Source: JAWPMT01 sp965242775 (GTDB taxonomy: Bacteria; Bacteroidota; Bacteroidia; Cytophagales; Cyclobacteriaceae). From it: a stretch of 64,000 nt of DNA. The notes beneath the pieces were generated by a model that saw only the letters and a program-made list of their open reading frames with translations, was not told where the DNA came from and did not search any database. Within the stretch, counting starts at the first letter, position 1; each line of letters starts with the position of its first letter. Shown here piece by piece: positions 43,084-53,152 of the stretch. Location of the stretch: NCBI GenBank assembly GCA_965242775.1, contig CBDETI010000024.1, forward strand, positions 310,001 through 374,000. The letters are read 5' to 3'. The position numbers and the translations under genes are program-made.

Positions 43084-45678
43084 TTAGAATTTGAAGTTGT
43101 AAGAAATAGTGGGGACCCACCTGAAGATGGTGTATTTGCGGGCGCTTGTTTCAAGTACCCTGTTTTCGTCGGTCTCGAAGCTGATGAAAGCCGCATTTTT
43201 CCGACCATAAAGATTGTAGACAGACAGGTTCCACGATCCCTGAAATTTTCTACCGGCATTGCCCTTATTGTCCAGCGTGACTGAAAAATCCAAGCGGTGG
43301 TAGTCAGGCATCCGGTCCCCGTTGCGTTCTGTGTAGGTGGGCAATACCTGGTTCCCATAAACCAATCGGCCACTGGGCGCTGTGAAAGGTAGCCCCACGA
43401 AATACACCCAGTTGGCAGAAAATGTCAGCCGTTTGCTTGGCTCCCAATTGCCAACAACCGATAGATTGACCGGTCGATCAAATGTTGATCTGTACGTGTT
43501 GCCCTCGTTGATACCAGGAATTTTTCTATAGGATCTGGACCAGGTGAAACTCGCCCAGCCATTAAATTTACCTGACGGCTTTCTGATCAGGAATTCCGCT
43601 CCGTATGCCCAGGCATCTCCAGTTCGCAATTCCCCCTCAATTTCCGGGTTTAGCAATAGTTCAGCGTGATCTTTGAAGTCGATTTGTCTATTCATTTGCT
43701 TGTAAAAGACTTCCACCGAGGTTTCTAACCGATTGCCAAATAGGTTGAGGAAATAGCCTCCGGAAACCTGGTCCGCGATTTGCGGCTCCACATTAGGTGA
43801 AGAAGGGAACCAAATGTCCAGGGGGGTCCCTGAAATGGAATTGGAAGCCAGGTGCATAAATTGAGTGGTTCTGGCGTAGCTGGCTTTGATGGAACTCCGA
43901 CGGTTGAGCCGATAGGTTGCGGTAAAGCGAGGTTCGAAACGCACGTAGGTATTGAAAATGTCGCCGCTTCTATAGCCAATGGAATCAGTTCGCTCAAATT
44001 GCTCATTGAAACGGTAGCTGACGCCTTTGCCGATATTTTGAAAAATACCCAACCGACCGCCATAGGAGATGGTCCACTGGTCGGTTAAGATTTGCTCATT
44101 GCTCAGGTAGATAGCATGATCCAATGCCCTATTCTTACTTAACCTGCCTGTTCCTTCTTCACCCGCTGTTTTTAAAGTGACCTTACCCGGGTCAATCAGG
44201 TGAAAAGTAGTGGAAGCGCCAAAGGTGACCGTATTGCGATCATTCAGGAAATAGTCAAAATCGATTTTGGCCGCATAATCCTGCAAATTCGATTCCCAAT
44301 CAAAAGCAAAGTCTTCAAATCCAATCGCCAGACGGTAGTCATAATTACTGTAAACCAGGGACGTGTTGGCGAACAATTTACTGTTGAATACATGATTCCA
44401 TCTGATCGTATTGGTGATATTTCCCCATCGGAAGTCAGGCTGGAAGGCACTGTTGCCACCAAGGGTGAATACATCCTTGCCCATGTAACTTGAAACATAA
44501 AAGCGATTCTTATCATTGAGCGTGTAGTTGGCTTTCATGTTCAGGTCGTAGAAGTAGAGTGTCGTGTTTCTCGCTACTTCGTTTTTAGACAGTTTGGCGA
44601 GTAGATCGGCGTAGGTGCGCCTGCCAGAAACAATTATTGAGCCTTTGTCTTTGACGATAGGCACTTCCAATGTCAGTCGTGATGCGATGGGGCTTATCCC
44701 GCCACTTCCGGTAAACTTTTGATTGTTACCTTCTTTCATGCGGATGTCCACCAGCGAGGATAGTCGGCCTCCATACCGGGCTGGCATATTTCCTTTGTAG
44801 AACTCTACATTTTTTATGGCGTCGTTATTGAAAGTCGAAAAGAATCCAAACAGGTGGGAGGGATTGTATACCACAGCTTCATCCAATAAGATTAGGTTTT
44901 GGTCAAATCCGCCACCGCGAACACTGAATCCCGAACTGGTCTCGGATGTCATGGCCACTCCAGGGAGCAACTTCAGGGTACGGATTACGTCTGCCTCACC
45001 CATCAATGTAGGCAATGTTTTCACTGTTTTTGCGCTAAGCGTAGAGTGACCCATCCTATTGGCTGAGACATTCTCATCCTCTGCCCGTCCAGTTACCACC
45101 ACTTCCTCTAACATCTCGGTGGAGGGGTTTAACTGAATATCTACCACCTGGTTACTTGCCGCTACCAGCGTTTTTTCAAGGCGATCATATCCCACGGAAG
45201 AAAAAACGAGGGTTACTTCTCCTTGAGGGACCGTCAGAGAGTAGAAACCATAAACGTTGGTCATGGCTCCTGTATAAGTGCCTTTAATTTGGATAGTAGT
45301 GCCGATTAGGCTTTCACCGGAGGCTTTGTCCGTGACGTAGCCGCTAATGGTTACATTCTCGACTTTGACTGGTTTCAGCACAAGGTTTTTTCCTACCTTT
45401 TTTACCGTCATGTGGCCTTCTTTGGCAATGAGCTGCAGCAAGGTCTCCAATGTCACTTCGCCCTCAGGAATTTCTATTCTTTTCTCAAGCGAATGCAGTA
45501 CTTCCTCGCTATACGAAAACTGGACACTTTGTAGTTCCTGAATACGATCGATCAGATATTTGATAGTGGCTTTTTTGCCGGGAGTACCATTGGCGAGAAC
45601 GATTTCGGTATTTTGACCAAAACCGCTATAAACTGTGCATATAAACGCTATTAGCGCCATTATACGAAGAGTTTTCAT
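43084..45678 (-). CDS. TonB-dependent outer-membrane receptor with STN and carboxypeptidase-regulatory-like domains
   Basis: An 864-residue receptor. Order: signal peptide (ending SGFGQ), STN/secretin-like signalling domain (about 25-100), carboxypeptidase-regulatory-like beta domain (about 108-190, ISGYVTDKASGESLIG), plug domain (about 195-320, with LKLLPGVAM and FSVRGGGFDQNLILLDEA), then a 22-strand barrel. The STN domain is the part that talks to the FecR-like anti-sigma factor encoded 24 bp upstream. The substrate is unknown; iron chelate or a glycan piece are possible. Confidence 0.94.
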   Translation of the reverse strand: MKTLRIMALIAFICTVYSGFGQNTEIVLANGTPGKKATIKYLIDRIQELQSVQFSYSEEVLHSLEKRIEIPEGEVTLETLLQLIAKEGHMTVKKVGKNLVLKPVKVENVTISGYVTDKASGESLIGTTIQIKGTYTGAMTNVYGFYSLTVPQGEVTLVFSSVGYDRLEKTLVAASNQVVDIQLNPSTEMLEEVVVTGRAEDENVSANRMGHSTLSAKTVKTLPTLMGEADVIRTLKLLPGVAMTSETSSGFSVRGGGFDQNLILLDEAVVYNPSHLFGFFSTFNNDAIKNVEFYKGNMPARYGGRLSSLVDIRMKEGNNQKFTGSGGISPIASRLTLEVPIVKDKGSIIVSGRRTYADLLAKLSKNEVARNTTLYFYDLNMKANYTLNDKNRFYVSSYMGKDVFTLGGNSAFQPDFRWGNITNTIRWNHVFNSKLFANTSLVYSNYDYRLAIGFEDFAFDWESNLQDYAAKIDFDYFLNDRNTVTFGASTTFHLIDPGKVTLKTAGEEGTGRLSKNRALDHAIYLSNEQILTDQWTISYGGRLGIFQNIGKGVSYRFNEQFERTDSIGYRSGDIFNTYVRFEPRFTATYRLNRRSSIKASYARTTQFMHLASNSISGTPLDIWFPSSPNVEPQIADQVSGGYFLNLFGNRLETSVEVFYKQMNRQIDFKDHAELLLNPEIEGELRTGDAWAYGAEFLIRKPSGKFNGWASFTWSRSYRKIPGINEGNTYRSTFDRPVNLSVVGNWEPSKRLTFSANWVYFVGLPFTAPSGRLVYGNQVLPTYTERNGDRMPDYHRLDFSVTLDNKGNAGRKFQGSWNLSVYNLYGRKNAAFISFETDENRVLETSARKYTIFRWVPTISYNFKF

Positions 45679-45702
45679 TTTAATTTTTGAGAAATTGACC
45701 TA

Positions 45703-46653
45703 TTAAAAAATAATGTATTGACCTTCTCCTTCCTCTGCTATTTTTACATCTAGCGTGGCGGATATAATGGAAATTACTTCTGAAAGAGGTTGGTTATCAA
45801 ACTTGGAGGTGAGCTTTAATGATGACTTTGCCTCCAGTGTGAAGCTCACCTGATAGTGTCTTTCCAAATCGGCTATTACCTGGGGTAACGGGCTGTTTTT
45901 GAATACAATTTGACCCGTTTGCCATGACATAAAGTTGATGTCGAGATTGCGCGTTTTGCTGATCTGACCATTCTCAAACAGGCCACGATCCCCCTTCAAG
46001 AATATTTTCCCTTCAGTAGGCCCAGCGGCAAATCGGACTTTACCCGAGACCACTGTAAGCATTGTTTTATTCCCGTCTTCTTTGATCACAAAGGATGTCC
46101 CTAAAACTTCTGTGCGGGTGGATTCAGTGTCAATGATGAAAGGGCGCTTTTCATCACGCGCTACATCGAAAAACGCCTCACCTACCAGACTGACGATTCG
46201 GTCTTTACCGGCAAACTCTGGATCAAAAGAGACTTTAGACCCCTGGTTGAGGTGAATGATGGAGCCGTCCGGAAGTTCAATTTTTTCTATGGAGGATTCG
46301 GCAACGAACTCGACTTGCTTTGATGCGGCAAGCCTCCCTGATTCGTTTCCAAGGAAATAGTAAGAAAGCCCCAGCGCCAATAACATAACTGCCGCTACTT
46401 TCACTACCCAATTCCAACTCAGTAAGCTTGGATGGCTATCAATTCTTGCCTGGATGTTGGTCCAGGCTTGCGGCTCATCTGGCTGAAAGGTATTGGCAAC
46501 ATGGCCATGGTTTTCCCATATTTTCTGTATGCGAGCGAATTCGGCTTTGTTTTCGGCGCTCGCCTCTATCCAAGCTTCGACTTGCTTGTGTTCGTCGGAT
46601 TTCAATTGGTTGGCCAGATACGCCACCAATTGACTCTCTTCGGGCTTATTCAT
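45703..46653 (-). CDS. FecR-family anti-sigma factor
   Basis: A 316-residue inner-membrane signal transducer. The N-terminal cytoplasmic part (1-78) binds the sigma factor. One membrane helix follows (about 80-100, VVKVAAVMLLALGLSYYFL). The FecR domain (about 110-215) contains IELPDGSIIHLNQGSKVSF, VSLVGEAFFDVARDEKRPF and TVVSGKVRF. The C-terminal DUF4974-like domain (about 245-316) holds VIADLERHYQVSF and LTSKFDNQPLSEV. It passes the ligand signal from the receptor to the ECF sigma factor. Confidence 0.94.
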   Translation of the reverse strand: MNKPEESQLVAYLANQLKSDEHKQVEAWIEASAENKAEFARIQKIWENHGHVANTFQPDEPQAWTNIQARIDSHPSLLSWNWVVKVAAVMLLALGLSYYFLGNESGRLAASKQVEFVAESSIEKIELPDGSIIHLNQGSKVSFDPEFAGKDRIVSLVGEAFFDVARDEKRPFIIDTESTRTEVLGTSFVIKEDGNKTMLTVVSGKVRFAAGPTEGKIFLKGDRGLFENGQISKTRNLDINFMSWQTGQIVFKNSPLPQVIADLERHYQVSFTLEAKSSLKLTSKFDNQPLSEVISIISATLDVKIAEEGEGQYIIF

Positions 46654-46827
46654 GTATCCTTGGGAGGTCTAAAGTTTTATGCTTAATCAAACTATTTGCT
46701 TGCGCAAGTACCAGTCAGGCAAAGCTTTGGCGCGCCCCCCTAGTGGCACTTTGAAAAAATTTCTAATTCATTCCAATAAGCCCGGTCAATTTGATGAAGC
46801 CGCGGGGCCAGTGCTGTGTGTGGACGA

Positions 46828-47400
46828 TTAAAATAAAAAGCAGAATAGAAAAGTCAGACTAAACCCTTTGGCTGTCAGGAACTCCCGGATGCTTTTCAAG
46901 GCTTTGGAGATATGGTATTCTACGGTCTTTATCGAGATCTTTAATTCCCTGGCTATTTCGGGATAGGTCATTTCGGCATGTCGGCTCATGGAGAATACCA
47001 GCGCTGTTTGCTCTGGCAACTGGTGTTGTGCCTCCTCTAATATGGCAGCCAGCTCGTTTTCGGCTAGCACATCTTCCCCCGACCGACTCGATACCACAAG
47101 ATTTGGGTACGGATCTACAGACTCCTGGCTCGTCTTATGGTATCGACTTTTTACGTAGTTAATCGACTTGTTTTTGACGGCTCTTGCAAGGTACGGGCCC
47201 AATTGGCCTTCAATGTTTAAGTTGTTGCGCTTTTCCCAGAGCCAGACGAATATGTCCTGGACGATTTCTTCCGCCGTTTCGGTAGTTCCTGAAATCTTCA
47301 GCGCATAGCGGACCAAGGGCGTATAGTGGGTATCGAAGATAGTCTTAAGGGCATTTTGATCTCCTCGTGCAAGTCGATATAACTGCTCCTTTTCCTCCAT
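46828..47400 (-). CDS. FecI-like ECF sigma factor
   Basis: A 190-residue ECF sigma factor of the Bacteroidota FecI-like group. Region 2: FDTHYTPLVRYALKISGTTETAEEIVQDIFVWLWEKR and YLARAVKNKSINYVKS. Region 4: MSRHAEMTYPEIARELKISIKTVEYHISKALKSIREFL. A hydrophobic ending (LTFLFCFLF) is unusual but seen in relatives. It starts the operon with FecR, the TonB receptor and DUF4249; a 174-bp gap before FecR carries a CTTGCGCAAG palindrome (46699-46708). Confidence 0.93.
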   Translation of the reverse strand: MEEKEQLYRLARGDQNALKTIFDTHYTPLVRYALKISGTTETAEEIVQDIFVWLWEKRNNLNIEGQLGPYLARAVKNKSINYVKSRYHKTSQESVDPYPNLVVSSRSGEDVLAENELAAILEEAQHQLPEQTALVFSMSRHAEMTYPEIARELKISIKTVEYHISKALKSIREFLTAKGFSLTFLFCFLF

Positions 47401-47427
47401 CGCAAAAACACCGTCACCAGAGGCGGT

Positions 47428-48792
47428 TCATATGCCTTCTTGATCTAACAGGTAAACAATGGCGGTCATAGCAGCAGCTCCCAGTTCCAGTTCTCGACGG
47501 TGAACATTTTCAAAAACATCGTCCTTGGTGTGGTGGTATTCAAAGTAACGCTGCGAATCAGGCAGCAAACCTATAAGAAAAGTACCTTGAATGGCCAGTG
47601 GTCCTATATCTGCACCCCCGCCTGGTTGCTCGAAACTATGAAGGTCATAAGGTTCGAAATACTTTTCACCCCAGGCTTTCAATCTTGCTTTTTGCTCGTC
47701 AGTACCTGTTGAGGTAAATCCTCGTGGAACAAACCCTCCCCGATCGGATTCTATTGCGGCGATATGCTTTTCTCCTGCCTCATCAGCGTAATCGGCATAG
47801 CCCCGCCCGCCGGCACCGCCGTTTTCTTCGTTCATCCACATGACAGCCCGCAACGTCCTTTTTGGCTGGATACCCAGTGCTTTGAACGTTCGGAGAACTT
47901 CAATACCCTGAACACACCCGGCACCATCGTCATGTGCGCCTTCACCTACGTCCCAGGAGTCCAGGTGACCACCAACTGCTATGAACTCATCGGGGTATTC
48001 ACTCCCATTGAGCTGGCCCACCACATTGTAAGACAATTTTTGACCCAGCATCTGACTCGTATTTCGCAGGAAAATTTTCAGATCTTTTTGATCTGCAAGT
48101 AAGCCGCTCAACATTTCCGCCTCTTTGGTGCTGATCGCCAAGGCGGGTATCTGATTAATATTGGGCTTGTAACGTAGTGTTCCCGTGTGTGGCACATCGT
48201 CCAGGCTGTTGGTGGCAGATCTTACAACCACGGCTTTTGCGCCGTATTTAGCGGCTTCCGAGGCACCATATACACGCTGAATGACAGATCCCCCATAGGC
48301 CTGGAAAGTATTGATCAGGGAATTGTCAGCTTTGATGTTGAAGAATACGACCTTACCCTCCAGGGCGGTTCCCAGGTCTTCTACTTCCTGCATACTTTTC
48401 ACTTCTACCAGTTGCGCAACCAGGCCGTCAGGACCTGTTCCAATCGAATTACCTAGCGCAATAGGGTCCAAATCATAAGTGCCCAGCTTGTTCGAATTCA
48501 GCAACTTAGCGACCTCTTTCTCACCCCGGACCCAGTGTGGCACCATGACAGGTTGGAGAAATACAGTATCGAATCCATAACTTTCCATGAGCTGTCGCGT
48601 GTATTCCACGGCAGCTGCTGCGCTTGGTGAACCGCTGAGTCGATTGCCAATCTCCTTGGTCAGATAGCGCAGGTTCTCGTAGATCGGGCTATTATTGAGT
48701 TGCTCGTTGTAAATTTTTTGAATGGTCTCTTCGTGTTGGGCCGTCAGTCCCAAAGACAGAAGTACCATGAAGGGTGTTAACAAATATTTCAT
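47428..48792 (-). CDS. M28-family metallopeptidase with PA domain
   Basis: A 454-residue exported aminopeptidase/carboxypeptidase Q-like enzyme. The signal peptide ends near LTAQ. A protease-associated insert (about 115-245) is followed by the zinc core: GGHLDSWDVG, AHDDGAG, MNEENGGAGG, ESDRGGF and the final HHTKDD, providing the two-zinc ligands and catalytic Glu. It probably trims peptides in the periplasm or outside the cell. Confidence 0.93.
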   Translation of the reverse strand: MKYLLTPFMVLLSLGLTAQHEETIQKIYNEQLNNSPIYENLRYLTKEIGNRLSGSPSAAAAVEYTRQLMESYGFDTVFLQPVMVPHWVRGEKEVAKLLNSNKLGTYDLDPIALGNSIGTGPDGLVAQLVEVKSMQEVEDLGTALEGKVVFFNIKADNSLINTFQAYGGSVIQRVYGASEAAKYGAKAVVVRSATNSLDDVPHTGTLRYKPNINQIPALAISTKEAEMLSGLLADQKDLKIFLRNTSQMLGQKLSYNVVGQLNGSEYPDEFIAVGGHLDSWDVGEGAHDDGAGCVQGIEVLRTFKALGIQPKRTLRAVMWMNEENGGAGGRGYADYADEAGEKHIAAIESDRGGFVPRGFTSTGTDEQKARLKAWGEKYFEPYDLHSFEQPGGGADIGPLAIQGTFLIGLLPDSQRYFEYHHTKDDVFENVHRRELELGAAAMTAIVYLLDQEGI

Positions 48793-48846
48793 CCTATTTC
48801 AGTAACCTGGTTGCTACCATTTTTTCCTGGCCGAAGATAGCTAAAA

Positions 48847-49848
48847 TCAGGCCACTCCGGATTCAAGTAATGACAGTTTTCCTTTGGAGGAATCCAGACT
48901 TGCGGAGATACCAACAGGTAATGTGATGTTGTGCTCCTCGTGTCCAAAAGGGAAACCACTTACGACGGGCACATTGAGGTCTTTAAATTGATCATAAAAT
49001 ACCTCCCTCAGTCCAATAGAATTTTCATAACCGGATTCGTCGGGAGAAATGTCACAATCTGTGAAATAACCAAGGACAATACCTGAAATGCCTTGCAATA
49101 CTCCTGATTGTTTGATCTGGGTGAGCATGCGATCTATTCGATACACGGATTCTCCGATTTCCTCGATAAAAAGGATATGATTGGCAAAGGGAGTCTGAAA
49201 AGGTGTTCCAATCAAACTCGCGAGGAGCGAGAGGTTTCCTCCGATCAGCTTACCCTCGGCGATTCCCGGGACGATTACTTCCACTTCATCCGGCTTTATT
49301 TTTAGCTTTTTGCCTTTGAAAAGCACGTCTTCGAAATAATCCCGAGTGAAGTCATTGAAAGTGGAGGCACCCACTGGTCCGTGGAAAGTGACCAGACCTG
49401 TATTAGCGTAAATCGCCTGATGCAACGCGGTAATATCGCTGTAACCGATCAAGGCTTTTGGGTTTTGGCTAATTAGATCAAAATCTAGCTGCGGCAGCAA
49501 GCGCGCACTGCCGTATCCTCCTCTCGCACAAATGATTCCTTCCACGGAGCTATCGGTGAACATTTGATGTAAATCTTGCACCCGCTGCTTATCAGTACCG
49601 GACAAGAAGCCTCGCCTTACCCTGACATTGTCGCTGTAAACCACTTCAAAGCCGATTTGGGCAAGATTTTCGAGTGTTTTTTCGAACGCTGACCGACTTA
49701 CAGCACTGGCAGGGGTCACCACACCCACTTTGGACCCTTTTCTCAATCTATTGGGCTTGATGGTCTCCTTTTGGGGGGTGCCGGTGGCTAACGAGCCGAT
49801 TGCCAATGCTGCCAGGGAGGATTTTTGGATAAATCCGCGTCTTTTCAT
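48847..49848 (-). CDS. S66 peptidase (LD-carboxypeptidase/MccF-like)
   Basis: A 333-residue serine peptidase. The N-terminus KRRGFIQKSSLAALAIGS resembles a Tat-type leader. The nucleophile is S137 in IGYSDITA. The Glu and His of the Ser-Glu-His triad lie in LFIEEIGESVYRIDR and FPFGHEEHNITLP. Members remove the terminal D-Ala from murein tetrapeptides or cleave acyl-nucleotide antibiotics. It lies 3 bp after the GH97 gene, so both are probably in one transcript. Confidence 0.92.
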   Translation of the reverse strand: MKRRGFIQKSSLAALAIGSLATGTPQKETIKPNRLRKGSKVGVVTPASAVSRSAFEKTLENLAQIGFEVVYSDNVRVRRGFLSGTDKQRVQDLHQMFTDSSVEGIICARGGYGSARLLPQLDFDLISQNPKALIGYSDITALHQAIYANTGLVTFHGPVGASTFNDFTRDYFEDVLFKGKKLKIKPDEVEVIVPGIAEGKLIGGNLSLLASLIGTPFQTPFANHILFIEEIGESVYRIDRMLTQIKQSGVLQGISGIVLGYFTDCDISPDESGYENSIGLREVFYDQFKDLNVPVVSGFPFGHEEHNITLPVGISASLDSSKGKLSLLESGVA

Positions 49849-49851
49849 AAG

Positions 49852-51927
49852 CTACTGTGGAATGAGTGAAATAGCGAAACCACCTCCTGGTGCCATTTCG
49901 AAAAACATTGAGGAATCATTGTTGAGATCGGTAGAATCAATGGCGATACTCAAGGGGTTGGTTTTCCAGTGGCTTTCTTCCGTGTCTCTGTAAATGATTG
50001 CCGAATAAGTTCGATCATCCGTAAGAAAGTCAAAATTGACATTGATAGCCTTGCCATTTTCATCAGCCACTCCTCCAACAAACCAGCGGTCCTGATCCCT
50101 TTGCTGGCGTGCGATGACCACAAAATCGCCAATCTCTCCATCAAGAACTTTTGATTGCTCCCAATCCACGCCGACATCCCTTACAAACTGAAAGGCTGGC
50201 TGCTCCTGATAATTCTCGATAAGATCAGCTGCCATTTGGATAGGGCTGTAAATGACGACATAGAGCGCCAGTTGATGGGCCAATGTGGTATTCACCCTGG
50301 ATTCTCCTTCTTTTTGATAGGGTTTCATCTCGATGTTGAATATGCCGGGGGTGAAATCAATGGGTCCGGCAAGCATGCGTGTAAATGGTACTATCGTCAG
50401 GTGTTCCGGGGGGTTTCCCAGTTCGATAGACCAGGCATTGAATTCCTGACCTCTCAGGCCTTCCCTCGATATAGCATTAGGGTAAGTTCGCCGTTTGCCT
50501 GTCGCTTTGATTGGCTCATGCGCATTGATCGCCACTTCATATCGGTAAGCGTTTTGTAGCACCCGATGAAAATGGTTGACCATCCACTGACCATGATGGC
50601 GTTCGCCTTCTGGGATAATGGGCCCTACATACCCTGTTTTTACCGTATGCATTCCCTGGGACTGCATCAATGCGAAGGCAGTATCCATTTGCTGTTCGTA
50701 GGTTCTGGGGGCCGCGGAAGTTTCATGATGCATGATCACTTCCACATTTTTTAATCGGCCATATTCCGCAACTTCTAACAGATCATAATCTTCATAGGGA
50801 GTAACAAAGTCAAAGACACCTTCTCTATCAGGGAAACCAATCCATCTTTCCCAGCCAGTGTTCCACCCTTCTATGAGCACGCCACCAATGCCATTTGCAG
50901 CGGCAAAATCTATATACCTTTTGGCATTGGCAGTTGTGGCTCCGTGCTTACCCCCTTTTAATTGCCAGGTGGATTTGTTCAGGTGCATTTCCCACCAGAT
51001 GCCTACATATTTCATGGGTTTAAACCAGGATATATCGTAGGTGGAATCAGCAGGTTCATTGAGGTTTACAATAAGGTTGCTTTCGATAAGGTCTCCCGCG
51101 CTTTCGCCGAATTGAATGGTTCTCCACGGGCTGACAAAGGGCAATGTTCGCTTCACCTTATATCCTTCTGCCGATCCGACCAGTTCAGAGGTCATTTTCA
51201 AAGAGTTCGTATCAATTTTCAGGGTCATTCCTGCATAATCCGTCAGATCCGCTTCGTGAAAGGAAAGGTACACGCCTGAGTCGGTTTTCATTGTAACCGG
51301 TGTATTTACGGCGTTTTCAGGAATGAAAGTGGCAGCCAGGTTTTTATGCCCTCTTTTTTTGATCGCATTAATAGCGGAGATTCTCGTGGTATTGTAGAGG
51401 TGTTCATAAATGTCCCAATCTCCGGGAATCCACCATGCCGTATGATCGCCGGTCAATTGAAACTCAGTGTTTTCATCCATTATAGTGACAGATTCCCACC
51501 CGGGCTGTTGAGGAAACTCGTACCGAAAGCCAACGCCATCATCATAGATCCTGAAGACTAAATTTAATTTTCTCTCCGGCCCTTCAGTTTCGCTTAACTC
51601 CAGAAACAGTTCATTGTATTTGTTTTCTACAATTCGTTGCTCACCCCAGGGCATTTCCCAGTCTTCGGAAAAGGATCTTTCTACGCGATTGGTGATGATT
51701 AGGTCTTCGGAAAATGGGGGGTGTTTTTCAAAGTCGAAACTCAGATAAGACGTGTCGATATAGACCTTATCCTTAAAAAAAACCTGGTAGGCGATGCGAT
51801 TTTCCGACTCGTAAACCTTCACTTTCACTTTACCTCCTGGGGACTCGACCTGGAATGCTAAAGGGTCGCGCTTACAGCTGGTGTGCAATACCAGAATTCC
51901 CAACAGGAAAATGTTTAGATACCTCAT
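49852..51927 (-). CDS. GH97-family glycoside hydrolase (alpha-glycosidase)
   Basis: About 691 residues from the ATG at 51925-51927 (MRYLNIFLLG). A lipobox-like leader (HTSC) suggests a lipoprotein. GH97 architecture: N-terminal beta-sandwich (about 25-290), a central (beta/alpha)8 barrel (about 300-560), C-terminal beta domain. Conserved barrel features include GVLIEGWNTGWE, EVIMHHETS and INAHEPIKATGKRRTYPN with EGLRGQEFNAW. It acts on alpha-glucosides or alpha-galactosides, probably in the periplasm. Start overlaps the MBL stop (ATGA). Confidence 0.92.
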   Translation of the reverse strand: MRYLNIFLLGILVLHTSCKRDPLAFQVESPGGKVKVKVYESENRIAYQVFFKDKVYIDTSYLSFDFEKHPPFSEDLIITNRVERSFSEDWEMPWGEQRIVENKYNELFLELSETEGPERKLNLVFRIYDDGVGFRYEFPQQPGWESVTIMDENTEFQLTGDHTAWWIPGDWDIYEHLYNTTRISAINAIKKRGHKNLAATFIPENAVNTPVTMKTDSGVYLSFHEADLTDYAGMTLKIDTNSLKMTSELVGSAEGYKVKRTLPFVSPWRTIQFGESAGDLIESNLIVNLNEPADSTYDISWFKPMKYVGIWWEMHLNKSTWQLKGGKHGATTANAKRYIDFAAANGIGGVLIEGWNTGWERWIGFPDREGVFDFVTPYEDYDLLEVAEYGRLKNVEVIMHHETSAAPRTYEQQMDTAFALMQSQGMHTVKTGYVGPIIPEGERHHGQWMVNHFHRVLQNAYRYEVAINAHEPIKATGKRRTYPNAISREGLRGQEFNAWSIELGNPPEHLTIVPFTRMLAGPIDFTPGIFNIEMKPYQKEGESRVNTTLAHQLALYVVIYSPIQMAADLIENYQEQPAFQFVRDVGVDWEQSKVLDGEIGDFVVIARQQRDQDRWFVGGVADENGKAINVNFDFLTDDRTYSAIIYRDTEESHWKTNPLSIAIDSTDLNNDSSMFFEMAPGGGFAISLIPQ

Positions 51928-52817
51928 AGTTGGTTGGCCTCCTTTTTCTTCCAGTAGCGGAGCAATCCGGCAACACTCATCCACGATGGATTGGCTGCTT
52001 CATATTGCTTGGTGCCATAATCACTGACACCCTGAGACAAGAGTTGCTCTGCAGTGTATTCGGAAAATAGGGGGGTCATTTCTTCAGCGGAAAGGCCGGT
52101 TTCAGATTTTTCCTTGATCCAGGTGGCCCAATCATTGAGAATGGCCTTCAATGCCGACATATGTTCTTTAATGTTCTCAATATAGCCATAATGTGTAAGC
52201 AAGAGCCGTTTTGGCGCTAGCTCCAGGACCAGATCGATGCTTGCTAGCCACTTCTCGATATCTATGTCTGGTGGAGGGCAGGGAGGCACTACGGGGCCAG
52301 CACCGATTTTTACCCCCGCCAGGTCGCCAGCGATGATATCGGAGCCTAGCTCCCAGGCTACATGATGTTTGGCGTGACCGGGCGTGTGAAGGGCTCTTAC
52401 TTTTAAGCTTCCTACTTCTATTTCTTGCTGGTGATCAACGGACACGATGTGCTCTGGTGGTATTGCCTTCATTTGCCCCCAAAGCCGGTCCATCTGATCC
52501 TGGTAAATCCTTTTGGCAGAATCCATCAACTTGCTCGGGTCAACCATGTGATTTACTCCAAATGGGTGCATGTAAATTTTAGCACCTAATTCTGCAAATG
52601 CCCATGCTGCTCCCGCATGATCCAAGTGAATATGGGTGATGAAGACGTGCTTGACATCCGAAGGTCTATAACCATAGTCTTTGAGACCTGCTTCCATCGA
52701 CGGAAATGTCGAATGTGGTCCTGTCTCGAATAATACAGGACCGTTTTCAGTTTCAACAAGAAATGAAGCGATCGCCTCATCGAACCCCTGAAATTTCAGG
52801 TCAATGGCATGGATCAT
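51924..52817 (-). CDS. Metallo-beta-lactamase-fold hydrolase
   Basis: About 297 residues from the ATG at 52815-52817 (MIHAIDLKFQG); the upstream TTG extension is outside the family. The metal-binding motif THIHLDHAG gives H62, H64, D66 and H67; further ligands are in LHTPGHAKHHV, IIAGDLAG and LLTHYGY. This is the glyoxalase II-like subgroup; substrate unknown. A 9-bp hairpin sits directly before the start codon in the mRNA. Translation is coupled to GH97 (4-bp overlap). Confidence 0.9.
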   Translation of the reverse strand: MIHAIDLKFQGFDEAIASFLVETENGPVLFETGPHSTFPSMEAGLKDYGYRPSDVKHVFITHIHLDHAGAAWAFAELGAKIYMHPFGVNHMVDPSKLMDSAKRIYQDQMDRLWGQMKAIPPEHIVSVDHQQEIEVGSLKVRALHTPGHAKHHVAWELGSDIIAGDLAGVKIGAGPVVPPCPPPDIDIEKWLASIDLVLELAPKRLLLTHYGYIENIKEHMSALKAILNDWATWIKEKSETGLSAEEMTPLFSEYTAEQLLSQGVSDYGTKQYEAANPSWMSVAGLLRYWKKKEANQL

Positions 52818-53152
52818 GATCAGTGACTTTTCACCGATCAATTTAGTGCATTTCAGGCATTCACTAGTTTCTTGGTGTATTTCCAACCCAGTCTCTCGAC
52901 CTCAATTTCTCAGATGTTATCAAAATGTCGCGGAGCTGCTAGCTTAGGATATTCAATTGACAGATCACTATCTTTTTCGACCATTGCATCCTTTGGCGTC
53001 TTCATTTCCGCGTATCGGTCACGATTATCCAGGATCCGGTGACTTGAGACAACCGAAATCTTTCAATTTGATTTCAACAGTGTAAATTGGTTGGCAAAGT
53101 CCAGATTAATTGAAGCTATTACCTTATCAGGCAGTCGCGACAGGATATAAAT
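52818..53152. other. Intergenic region with a hairpin abutting the MBL start codon
   Basis: This 335-bp gap separates the divergent MBL and thioesterase genes. On the minus strand GATCGGTGA and TCACTGATC (52839-52818) form a 9-bp RNA stem (one G-U pair) with an AAAG loop, ending on the base before the ATG. I see no clear promoter, coding frame or repeat in the rest. Confidence 0.45.
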
